A stretch of DNA of 47,769 nucleotides from an uncultured Clostridium sp. (GTDB taxonomy: Bacteria > Bacillota > Clostridia > TANB77 > CAG-508). The stretch covers positions 1 to 47,769 of the forward strand of contig CAMFER010000006.1 of NCBI GenBank assembly GCA_945949485.1. Direction: 5' to 3'. The position numbers and the translations under genes were made by a program. The notes under the pieces were generated by a model, which saw nothing but the letters and a program-made list of their open reading frames with translations, did no database searches and had not been told where the DNA came from. Positions within the stretch are counted from its first letter, which is position 1; each line of letters starts with the position of its first letter. This document shows positions 22,978 to 31,693 of the stretch, piece by piece.

Positions 22978-23539
22978 AAATAAATCAAGAAAAAATGTAT
23001 TAAAAACAGTACTATCTAAAATTTTATATATAATGTTTTTGATCATGGTAATATATAATATAATATTTTTAATAAATAGTACAATTACAAAAAAGGATTA
23101 TCTTTCAATATTTGGAATAAGCATAAATACAATGAATTCTGATAAAATGAAACCAGAGATATTTAAAAATTCAATCATAATATCAAAAACAGTTGAAAGT
23201 AATGAATTAGAAGTGGGAGATAATATTACATATGTAGTAAGTAATGAAATAATAACTAGCAAAATAGTGAATATAATATATAAAGACAATGAAGAAAAAT
23301 ATATAACAAAATATATCCAAACATATTATCCAAACAACGAAGAGATATCAATAAATATGATAATTGGAAAAGAAGTTTTATCAATTATGGGACTTGGATT
23401 TATAGTGAAAGTAGCTCAAAGTAAAATATTTACATTAATTGTGTTAATTTTCCTAGTATTTAAATTTTTATATAATAAAGAAAAATATATAAGGACTAAA
23501 AAAAGAAGATTAAAAAAGAAAAGATTTGATGAAATTTAG
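22952..23539 (+). CDS. signal peptidase I-like paralogue, probably inactive
   Basis: NTMNSDKMKPEIFKNSIIIS and IITSKIVNI in place of SMxP and THRV boxes of the adjacent paralogue. Confidence 0.65.
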   Translation: MMKKTEINKNKSRKNVLKTVLSKILYIMFLIMVIYNIIFLINSTITKKDYLSIFGISINTMNSDKMKPEIFKNSIIISKTVESNELEVGDNITYVVSNEIITSKIVNIIYKDNEEKYITKYIQTYYPNNEEISINMIIGKEVLSIMGLGFIVKVAQSKIFTLIVLIFLVFKFLYNKEKYIRTKKRRLKKKRFDEI

Positions 23540-23540
23540 A

Positions 23541-23567
23541 AAACCCAGTGTTTTATACACTGGGTTT
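23541..23567. terminator. bidirectional hairpin terminator
   Basis: AAACCCAGTG-ttttata-CACTGGGTTT then AATTTT. Confidence 0.85.
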
Positions 23568-23613
23568 AATTTTATATATGTATGTAATCCAAGTATAGCG
23601 TAATATTAAGGAA

Positions 23614-24477
23614 TTAAATTGGATCTACATGAACAATTGTCTTGTATATATTATCTAATTTATTTACATCTTTTTCTAAATTGTCTGCTAAATCATGACT
23701 TTCAAATGTTGACATATTTCCGTCTAATTTAATAGTAATAAATACTAAATATTTGTCACCAACAGGAGTGGAAATAATGTTATCCAATTCTTTAATATCA
23801 GAATATTTTTTTGAAATATCAATAATAAGATTTTTAGTTTTATCATCAACACTAACATCCATCAAAACATTGTAACTTTCTATAAAAATTTTAATACCTG
23901 TATAGCAAATCCAGATAGAAATACCAATACCAACAACACTATCAAACCAATAAATACCAAAAAGAGCAAGAACGACTGAAATTAAAGTAAAAGAAGTAAC
24001 AACGCAATCATTTCTATGGTCTTTCATATTAGCTTCTAGCAATATATTTTTATATTTTTGGTAAGCAATTTTTGTATATATATATAAACTTAATTTAGTT
24101 ATAATTGTAACAATACAAACAATTACTAAAAACCAAGAAAAATTCAAATTATTACCTAATATTAATGTAGATACAGAATCAAATAGTAATTTTGCTGAAA
24201 CAAGAATCATTGAAATACTTATAAACATTGAAAAAATGTATTCAGCTTTACCGTGACCTAGATTATGATCTTCATCATTTGGAACGCTTGCTATTTTATT
24301 GCCTATGAAAGTCATAAGAGAAGCAAATATATCTCCAGCGCTATTTACACTATCTGCAATCATAGCTTGACTATTACTAATAAAACCAACTAAAGCTTTA
24401 ATAAGCAATAAAAAAATATTTCCAATAATACCTAACATACCAGCTCTTTTGGTAGTTTTAAATCTGTCTTCAAACAT
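23614..24477 (-). CDS. cation diffusion facilitator family transporter
   Basis: MIADSVNSAGDIFASLMTFIGNKIASVPNDEDHNLGHGKAEYIFSM - CDF signature; RBS AAGAGGTG. Confidence 0.9.
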   Translation of the reverse strand: MFEDRFKTTKRAGMLGIIGNIFLLLIKALVGFISNSQAMIADSVNSAGDIFASLMTFIGNKIASVPNDEDHNLGHGKAEYIFSMFISISMILVSAKLLFDSVSTLILGNNLNFSWFLVIVCIVTIITKLSLYIYTKIAYQKYKNILLEANMKDHRNDCVVTSFTLISVVLALFGIYWFDSVVGIGISIWICYTGIKIFIESYNVLMDVSVDDKTKNLIIDISKKYSDIKELDNIISTPVGDKYLVFITIKLDGNMSTFESHDLADNLEKDVNKLDNIYKTIVHVDPI

Positions 24478-24617
24478 AAAAAACACCTCTTTTAAAAATT
24501 AAAAAAATTATATCACACAAAAAATGAAGTTTAAATATTTTTTGTAAAATTTGCAAAAAAAAAGTCACTATGGTATAATTATAAAGTACTAAAGTAAATA
24601 ACCAAAGAGGTGGGAAA

Positions 24618-24953
24618 ATGGCAGTGCTTGCATTAATATATATACTAATATTTTTAATTTTTGGATTAATACTATATGCAGTATTACAAATAAAATTATT
24701 TGGAATGAAAGTGAAAGATTTTTGGACCTTTATTGAAGCAAACCAAATGTTAGATAAATTATATAGATTTGCAAAACAATACGAAAATATGTCATCACAA
24801 GAGCAAGTGATTTATTTAGCAGAAGCTGAAAAGATATTTAAAGCTTTTGATAATGTTCCAGATGCACTTTGGGAAGAAGAATATGATAAATACAAAGAAG
24901 TATTAACAAAATACAAAGATATTAAAATGTTAAGATGGGCAGGAAATAAATAA
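24618..24953 (+). CDS. small membrane protein of unknown function
   Basis: 111-aa ORF, N-terminal TM, RBS AGAGGTGGG. Confidence 0.65.
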   Translation: MAVLALIYILIFLIFGLILYAVLQIKLFGMKVKDFWTFIEANQMLDKLYRFAKQYENMSSQEQVIYLAEAEKIFKAFDNVPDALWEEEYDKYKEVLTKYKDIKMLRWAGNK

Positions 24954-25080
24954 AAAATAAAAAAATAAAAAAATAGAAAAATAGAAAATAAAAAAATAAT
25001 AATAAAAATATAGTAAATATATAAAAAAATAAGAATAGGATAAAGATAAAGATAAAGTCAAAAAGAAACTAAATACTAAA

Positions 25081-25108
25081 AAAGTCTTGAAATAAAATTC
25101 AAGACTTT
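25081..25108. terminator. hairpin terminator
   Basis: AAAGTCTTGAA-ataaaa-TTCAAGACTTT then TAAAATTTT. Confidence 0.8.
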
Positions 25109-25644
25109 TAAAATTTTATAATAATCAAACTAAGGAATACATAAGCATATCTGAAAGCTCTTTTCATAAATAATCTTGTTTGTAAAACTTCCAAAGATTC
25201 AGATATAGCACAATATTTATCAACAAAAGTTAAAATAAATCCTTCTACAGATTTTGGAAATTCAATAGTAACAGGCCACATATGTTTTATAATAATATCT
25301 TTTTCTTTTTCATTTAAATTAAATAACTTACAAGCATTTTCACAAGCAGTTTTTCCATGAGTAAAAGCATGTAATCCTTTTTTATTAGGCTGCTTTTTTC
25401 GCCAATCATACAAAAATAAATCATGTAGCATAGCAGCTCTAGTAGCAGAACTATAATCTAAATCATATTTTTTACAAATTAAGTAGCAATAATATGCAGC
25501 GGTATAGCAATGTTCAAAACAACTAGTTTCATAATGTTGTCTATATTTTTTCATTTCTTGCACAGTATCATTTTCTATAAGTTCTCTAATAATACTTTGA
25601 AATTCTTTATCATTATCCATTAATTCCTTAATGTTTACTTTCAT
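25108..25644 (-). CDS. HD domain-containing protein
   Basis: HYETSCFEHCYTAAYYCYLICKKY...AAMLHDLFLYDW...HMWPV - HD-type motif. Confidence 0.8.
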   Translation of the reverse strand: MKVNIKELMDNDKEFQSIIRELIENDTVQEMKKYRQHYETSCFEHCYTAAYYCYLICKKYDLDYSSATRAAMLHDLFLYDWRKKQPNKKGLHAFTHGKTACENACKLFNLNEKEKDIIIKHMWPVTIEFPKSVEGFILTFVDKYCAISESLEVLQTRLFMKRAFRYAYVFLSLIIIKF

Positions 25645-25963
25645 AAAAACAATCCCTCAAATTCTTTTTAAATCTTATGTGTATCCATACAATAATATAA
25701 TAGCATAAAAATAATGATGTGTGCAACAATATTAATAAAAATTTAAGACATTTAATTCCAGGAATGTATTGTATCACTTATTTTGGTGGATTTTGTCAAA
25801 TTATAGAAAATGTTATTAATCTTTAGTAAATACATAAATATTTAAATTTTTATTAATTTTACTATAAAATGTTGCATTAATTTAATAAAAATAGTATAAT
25901 AATAAATGTAGCATAATAAAATTTAAAAGGATAAAATATTAAAATAAAAAGAGAGGTTTTAAA

Positions 25964-27235
25964 ATGGATTATTTATATATACTAAGAGAAGCGTTAGTAT
26001 GGATTGTAACAATATTTTGGTTATATCAAATTATGGTTAGTTTATGCTCATTGGTTAAAATAAAAGAAAAGCCTTTAAAAATCAACAAAAATCATAAATT
26101 TATGGCGATTATTCCAGCACATAATGAAGAAGCAGTTGTTGGAAACCTAATTGAAAGTTTAACAAAACAAAATTATGATAAGAATCTATATGATATATAT
26201 GTAATAGCAGACAACTGTACAGATAATACTGCAAAAGTTGCAAGAGAAGCTGGTGCAATCGTATATGAAAGATTTGATGAAACAAAGAAAACAAAAGGAT
26301 ATGCGTTAGATTGGTTTTTGAATAAAAAAATACAAGAAAATGCAGATTATGATGCGTTCTTTGTATTTGATGCAGATAATATAGTTCATCCAAATTTCAT
26401 TAAAGCTATGAATAAAAAACTTTGCCAAGGTGAAGAAGTAGTTCAAGGATATAGAGATATTAAAAATCCATCTGATAACTGGATAACAGCAGGTTATGCT
26501 TTATTTTATTGGACTATGCATAGATTCTATCACTTAGCAAGATATAATTTAGGTTTATCACCATTATTAAATGGTACAGGATTTATGGTAAAATTTGATG
26601 TTATAAAACCAGAAGGTGGTTTGAAAACAGTCACATTAACAGAAGATATAGAATATTCTTTAAAAAGAATAATTAAAGGAAAAAGATTAGGATGGGCAAC
26701 AGATGCTATTGTATATGATGAACAACCTACATCATTTAAACAATCATGGTCACAAAGAAGTAGATGGACAGTAGGACATATGCAATGTATAAAAGAATAT
26801 ACAAAATCTCTTGCAGATGCTGCAAAAGAAAATAAGACAATGATGAACTTTGATGGTTTCTTATATATAATAGGAAGTATACCAATGTTCGTATTAACAT
26901 TAGTATTGCTAGGAACAAACTTCTTAATGTATGCTGGAGATGGAATGACAAAGACAGAATTAATCATAAATATCTTAAGATATTTAATTCCAACATTCCT
27001 ATTGCCAATAGGAACAGCACTAATAGCAATGCTATTAGACAGAAGACCTATTAAGCCAATGATAAAAGGCTTAGCTTGTTATCCTTTATTTATGGGGTCA
27101 TGGCTATTAATTAACTTTAAATGTTTATTTAAGAGAGAAACAACATGGGAAAAAATTACTCATGCTAGAAACATAAAAATTGGAGATGTTGGAGAAGAAA
27201 GCGATAATATAGTAGAAGTTGCAAAAGTTGATTAG
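25964..27235 (+). CDS. membrane glycosyltransferase family 2 (BcsA/NodC-like)
   Basis: AIIPAHNEEAVVGNLIESL, FDADN, LTEDIEYSLK, QRSRWTVGHMQ (QxxRW), C-terminal TM helices. Confidence 0.9.
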   Translation: MDYLYILREALVWIVTIFWLYQIMVSLCSLVKIKEKPLKINKNHKFMAIIPAHNEEAVVGNLIESLTKQNYDKNLYDIYVIADNCTDNTAKVAREAGAIVYERFDETKKTKGYALDWFLNKKIQENADYDAFFVFDADNIVHPNFIKAMNKKLCQGEEVVQGYRDIKNPSDNWITAGYALFYWTMHRFYHLARYNLGLSPLLNGTGFMVKFDVIKPEGGLKTVTLTEDIEYSLKRIIKGKRLGWATDAIVYDEQPTSFKQSWSQRSRWTVGHMQCIKEYTKSLADAAKENKTMMNFDGFLYIIGSIPMFVLTLVLLGTNFLMYAGDGMTKTELIINILRYLIPTFLLPIGTALIAMLLDRRPIKPMIKGLACYPLFMGSWLLINFKCLFKRETTWEKITHARNIKIGDVGEESDNIVEVAKVD

Positions 27236-27239
27236 ACGG

Positions 27240-29042
27240 TATATAGCAATATGAGTTAAATAATCTGGGGAAAAATAGAAATAAAATTTTAGAAAAATAT
27301 AGAAAAACAAAAGCACTAAGTATATAATTTGTTTAGCGAAAACAATAAAAATACGAGGTGCTTTTGTTTATGAATATGTTATCAAATGAAAAGGTTAATT
27401 TCAAGAGTTTAGAAGAAAATATTTTTAAAGAAATGATGAAATTGGGAAGAGAAATAATACAAGAAGAGTTACGAATGTTAGATAAATTAATATTAGATTA
27501 CAGAGATAAAGAAATCTTTGTACCAAAAGATTTTCAGCCGACAACAATAAAAACAAAACTAGGAGAAATACCAATAGCAAGAAGAAGATACAAGATGGTA
27601 GTAAATGGCAAAAGTAAAATGATATATCTTTTAGATGAGTTACTAGAAATAAATGATTTTGGATTGTATTCACAAGGCATAGTAGAAATGGTAGCAAGAG
27701 AAATAACAAAGAAATCATATAGAGAAACGGCAAAAACAATATCAGAAGATACAGACAATACCATATCACACACAGCAGTAAGAAATATAGTATTACAATT
27801 AGGAAAGAAAATAAAGAAAATAGAAGAAGAAAAAATAAGACTTTATGAAGAAGGAAAAATAGAAGGAACAAAAGAAGCTCAATATGTATTCTGTGAGCAT
27901 GATGGAATATATGTAAAAAAGCAGAAATCAAAGAAACACAAAGGAAAGAAGAAATTCAAAGTAAAACATTTCAAAAAGAAAAAGGGAGAAAAGAAGAAAA
28001 ATGGAATAGAATTAAAAATAGCAGTAATACATGAAGGAAAAGAGCCAAGATATACAAATGACTACAAATTAAAAAATAAAATAATAGTAGGAACAGCAAG
28101 TAAAGCAAAGGATTTAAAAAAAATAGAAGATGCAATAATAGGAACAACATACAAAGAATATAAAATAAAAAATATAGTAATAAATGGAGATGGAGCAGAT
28201 TGGACAGGAAATATAGTAGAAGGAGCAAAAGAAATCTTCCAGTTAGATATGGCACATATACAAAAGAAAATATATATGGCAGTAAGTGACGAAGAATACT
28301 TAAAGAAAATGCAAGAGATAGTATATACAGAACAAGCAAAAGAAATATTTAGTTTAATATATAATTACAAAGTAGAATTAGAAAGTGATAACAAATTATC
28401 AGAATTAGAGAAAGTAAAAGAACTTGAAGAATACCTAAGAAATAATGAAAAAGGATTACAGAGATATCAATATAAATTAGGATATAAAGAAGAACAATTA
28501 GAAGAAAAGAAAGAAGAATTACCATCATTAGGTTCAGAAGAAAGTCATATGTATAGTGTATGCAGAGATAGAATGAAGAAAAATAGAACAAGTTGGTCAG
28601 TAAAAGGTGCAGAAGCACTATTGAAGGTAATAATGAACAAAATGAATGGGACAATAGAAGAAATAATTACAAAAAAAGCAGAGAGAAAAATAAAAGAAGA
28701 ATTAGCCAGTAGAATACCAGAGCCAAAAGTAGTAAAGAAAACGAAAGAAAATAAAATAGTATATGCGGGAAGATATGAAATAGCAAGTAATTTTACTGGA
28801 AGCACAAAAAAGTATATAATAGATTTATTAAAAGGAAAAAAATGTAGTGAATTAATGTTAATAAACTAAAGAAAAGGTCAAAAATATATAAAATTTGGCT
28901 TATTAAGATTGACCTAAAAATAAAAATGGAGTAAACTATAAGTAGTTTAAATCGTTGAAATTTGAATCAAATTATAGCTTAGAGCTTAAAAATATTGAAA
29001 TTTAAGGGGTTCCCCAGTCATAAAAACTCATACTATATAGCA
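27240..29042 (+). mobile_element. ISLre2-type insertion sequence
   Basis: imperfect terminal inverted repeats tatatagcaatatgagttaaataatctgggga (27240-27271) and tccccagtcataaaaactcatactatatagca (29011-29042) flanking a UPF0236-type transposase. Confidence 0.8.
27358..28869 (+). CDS. ISLre2 family transposase (UPF0236)
   Basis: FGLYSQGIVEMVAREITKKSYRETAKTI, VINGDGADW, FQLDMAHIQKKI, RMKKNRTSWSVKGAEALLKV; real start may be an internal ATG. Confidence 0.85.
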   Translation: MLLFMNMLSNEKVNFKSLEENIFKEMMKLGREIIQEELRMLDKLILDYRDKEIFVPKDFQPTTIKTKLGEIPIARRRYKMVVNGKSKMIYLLDELLEINDFGLYSQGIVEMVAREITKKSYRETAKTISEDTDNTISHTAVRNIVLQLGKKIKKIEEEKIRLYEEGKIEGTKEAQYVFCEHDGIYVKKQKSKKHKGKKKFKVKHFKKKKGEKKKNGIELKIAVIHEGKEPRYTNDYKLKNKIIVGTASKAKDLKKIEDAIIGTTYKEYKIKNIVINGDGADWTGNIVEGAKEIFQLDMAHIQKKIYMAVSDEEYLKKMQEIVYTEQAKEIFSLIYNYKVELESDNKLSELEKVKELEEYLRNNEKGLQRYQYKLGYKEEQLEEKKEELPSLGSEESHMYSVCRDRMKKNRTSWSVKGAEALLKVIMNKMNGTIEEIITKKAERKIKEELASRIPEPKVVKKTKENKIVYAGRYEIASNFTGSTKKYIIDLLKGKKCSELMLIN

Positions 29043-29078
29043 TTGTTATTTGACAAATAGTTAAAAAAGAATTATAAT

Positions 29079-29106
29079 AAAGAGGTCTATGTAAGTAGAC
29101 CTCTTT
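29079..29106 (+). terminator. hairpin terminator
   Basis: AAAGAGGTCTA-tgtaag-TAGACCTCTTT then GTTT. Confidence 0.8.
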
Positions 29107-29190
29107 GTTTATGCAATCCTCTAATATTACAGCTATACCAAGCATCTACAAAGAGAAAAATCCCTATTTTAAAATTAAAATAAGGTAAAA

Positions 29191-29245
29191 GTTACTATGC
29201 AAAATAGCTCTAGACATTAATATCTCCTTTTTATTGCATAGTAAC
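29191..29245. repeat. 12-bp perfect inverted repeat
   Basis: GTTACTATGCAA (29191-29202) / TTGCATAGTAAC (29234-29245). Confidence 0.7.
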
Positions 29246-29250
29246 GATTG

Positions 29251-29272
29251 AATCCCCATTATTATGGGGATT
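29251..29272 (+). terminator. hairpin terminator
   Basis: AATCCCCAT-tatt-ATGGGGATT then TTTATA. Confidence 0.75.
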
Positions 29273-29361
29273 TTTATATAAAATATAACATGAACATTAA
29301 TTAAAATACTAACAAAGATGCTTTCAAATTATAAAAAAATTAATAAAAAACTGAAAAAAGC

Positions 29362-29390
29362 TTGCATTTATAGGAAAAATTGGGTATAAT
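29362..29390 (+). promoter_or_regulatory. sigma70-type promoter of the rimP-nusA-infB operon
   Basis: TTGCAT - 17 nt - TATAAT. Confidence 0.75.
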
Positions 29391-29414
29391 ATAAAAGAAC
29401 TGAAGCAAGATGAG

Positions 29415-29437
29415 AGAGTGGGAACAAATCCCACTCT
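29415..29437 (+). promoter_or_regulatory. leader hairpin between operon promoter and rimP
   Basis: AGAGTGGGA-acaaa-TCCCACTCT. Confidence 0.55.
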
Positions 29438-29490
29438 TAATTATTGAAAAACATAAATTATATATAAAAAATAAATTAAGGAGGGATATT

Positions 29491-29940
29491 TTGGCTAATA
29501 TCGAAGAAAGAGTAGAAAAATTAATAGAACCAAAAGTGGAAGAGCTTGGGTATGAAATTTATGATGTAGAATATGCTAAAGAGGGGAAAAACTATTTTTT
29601 AAGAATATATATTGATAAGCCAGAAGGAATTAATTTATCTGATTGTGAAAAAGTAAATGATGGAATAAATGACTTATTAGATAAAGCAGAATATATAAAA
29701 GAACAATATTTTTTAGAAGTTTCATCTCCTGGAATAGAAAGAATCTTAAAAAAAGATAAACATTTGGAGAAGAATATAGGAGAAAACATTAATATAAAGC
29801 TATTTAAAAAAGATGAAAATGGAAAAAAAGAATATCAAGGAATATTGAAAGATTTTGATGAAAAATACATAGTTGTAGATAACGGTTTAAAAATATACCG
29901 TAAAAATATAGCACAAATAAAAACAATATATAATTGGTAA
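29491..29940 (+). CDS. rimP: ribosome maturation factor RimP
   Basis: VEKLIEPKVEELGYEIYDVEYAKEGKNYFLRIYIDKPEGINLSDCEKV, SSPGIERILKK; TTG start after AAGGAGG. Confidence 0.9.
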   Translation: MANIEERVEKLIEPKVEELGYEIYDVEYAKEGKNYFLRIYIDKPEGINLSDCEKVNDGINDLLDKAEYIKEQYFLEVSSPGIERILKKDKHLEKNIGENINIKLFKKDENGKKEYQGILKDFDEKYIVVDNGLKIYRKNIAQIKTIYNW

Positions 29941-29954
29941 AAGGAGGATTTAAA

Positions 29955-31073
29955 ATGAAAGAACAAGCTATAGATAATAAAGAATTAATTTTAGCTTTAG
30001 AAGAATTAGAAAAAGAAAAAGGAATTAATAAGGAGTATTTATTAGAATCAATAGAGACAGCATTAGTTACAGCATATAAAAGAAATTTTGATTCATTAGA
30101 AAATGTAAAAATTGAAATGGATAGAAAAACAGGTGCGACACATGTATATTCAGTAAAAGAAGTTGTTGAAAAAGTAGAAAATGAAAACAAAGAGATAAAC
30201 ATAAAGGAAGCAAAAAACATAAATCCAAATGTAGAAATAGGAGAAACAGTAGAAATAGAAATAGTTCCAAGAAATTTTGGAAGAATTGCTGCTCAAACAG
30301 CTAAACAAGTAATAATTCAAAAATTAAGAGAAGCAGAAAGAGAAATAATATTCACAGAGTTTAATGATAGAAAAGGTGAAATTGTTTCTGGAATAATACA
30401 AAAAGCAGATAAGAATATAGTTGTTATGGATTTGGGAAGACTAGAAGGTGTAATGCCAACTAAAGAACAAATACCTACAGAACATTATAAAGTAAACGAT
30501 AAAATAAAAGGGTATGTTTTAAATGTAGAAAAAGGTGCAAAAGGTGCTCCACAAGTAATTGTATCAAGAAGTCATCCTGATTTTGTAAGAAAATTATTAG
30601 AGTTTGAAATACCTGAAATATATGAAGGAGTAATAGAGATAAAGAGCGTTTCAAGAGATCCAGGACATAGAAGTAAAGTAGCAGTTTACTCACCAGACCC
30701 AAATATAGATCCAGTAGGTTCTTGTGTGGGACAAAAAGGTGTGAGAATTCAAAATGTAATAAACGAATTAAATGGTGAAAAAATAGATGTAATTGAATGG
30801 AATGAAGATCCATCAATATACATAGCTTCAAGCTTGTTACCAGCAAAAATATTAGCTGTAGATATAAAAGAAAATGAAAGATTTGCCCAAGTAATTGTAC
30901 CAGATGATCAGTTATCTTTAGCAATTGGAAAATCGGGACAAAATGCTAGATTGGCTGCAAAATTAACAGATTGGAAGATTGATATAAAATCTGAAACACA
31001 ATTTAGAAAAATATTAATGGATCAACAAGAAGCACAAAATATAGAAGAAACAGAACAAGAAATAGAAGAATAA
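29955..31073 (+). CDS. nusA: transcription termination/antitermination protein NusA
   Basis: S1 and KH domains: VIVSRSHPDFVRKLLEFEIPEIYEGVIEIKSVSRDPGHRSKVAVYSPDPNIDPVGSCVGQKGVRI, LAIGKSGQNARLAAKLTDWKIDI. Confidence 0.97.
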   Translation: MKEQAIDNKELILALEELEKEKGINKEYLLESIETALVTAYKRNFDSLENVKIEMDRKTGATHVYSVKEVVEKVENENKEINIKEAKNINPNVEIGETVEIEIVPRNFGRIAAQTAKQVIIQKLREAEREIIFTEFNDRKGEIVSGIIQKADKNIVVMDLGRLEGVMPTKEQIPTEHYKVNDKIKGYVLNVEKGAKGAPQVIVSRSHPDFVRKLLEFEIPEIYEGVIEIKSVSRDPGHRSKVAVYSPDPNIDPVGSCVGQKGVRIQNVINELNGEKIDVIEWNEDPSIYIASSLLPAKILAVDIKENERFAQVIVPDDQLSLAIGKSGQNARLAAKLTDWKIDIKSETQFRKILMDQQEAQNIEETEQEIEE

Positions 31074-31122
31074 ATTAAATAAAAGTGAAAAACTATACAT
31101 AGAATAAGAAAGGGGAAAAAAT

Positions 31123-31383
31123 ATGAAAAACAACCCGCAAAGAACATGTATGGGGTGCAACAAAAAAAGTGATAAGAAAGATTTTATTCGAATTGTAAAA
31201 AATAAAAGTGGAAAAATTTTTCTGGATAGAACAGGAAAATTGGAAGGCAGAGGAGCATATATCTGTGAGGATATAAAATGTCTAGAGAAGTTAAAGAAAA
31301 ATAAAAAATTAGAAAAAGTTTTTGATATGAAAATATCAGATGAAATATATGATAATTTAAGAGGTGTAATTCTTGATAAATAA
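31123..31383 (+). CDS. ylxR: YlxR family RNA-binding protein
   Basis: PQRTCMGCNKKSDKKDFIRIVK, GRGAYIC. Confidence 0.92.
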   Translation: MKNNPQRTCMGCNKKSDKKDFIRIVKNKSGKIFLDRTGKLEGRGAYICEDIKCLEKLKKNKKLEKVFDMKISDEIYDNLRGVILDK

Positions 31384-31693
31384 AAAGATATTAGGTTTGA
31401 TAGGATTATCTGCTAGAGCTAGAAAAATTTCATATGGGGCAGATAGTGTTGAAAATGATATAAAAAGGAAGAAGGTTTATTTAGTTATAATAGCAAATGA
31501 CTCTTCATTAAGAACTAAAGATAAATTTAAGAAAATTGCAGAAAAATATAAAATACCAATAATAATTGAAGGAGACATAGAAGAATTAAGTAAAGCAATA
31601 GGTAAATCAAATAAGGCTATATTGGGAATAGAAGATATAAATTTATCAAATGAAATACAAAAAATGTATAATGGGGGTGAAATTATTGGGTAA
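31373..31693 (+). CDS. ribosomal protein L7Ae-like (YlxQ family)
   Basis: [41 protein letters not shown]. Confidence 0.85.
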   Translation: MINKKILGLIGLSARARKISYGADSVENDIKRKKVYLVIIANDSSLRTKDKFKKIAEKYKIPIIIEGDIEELSKAIGKSNKAILGIEDINLSNEIQKMYNGGEIIG

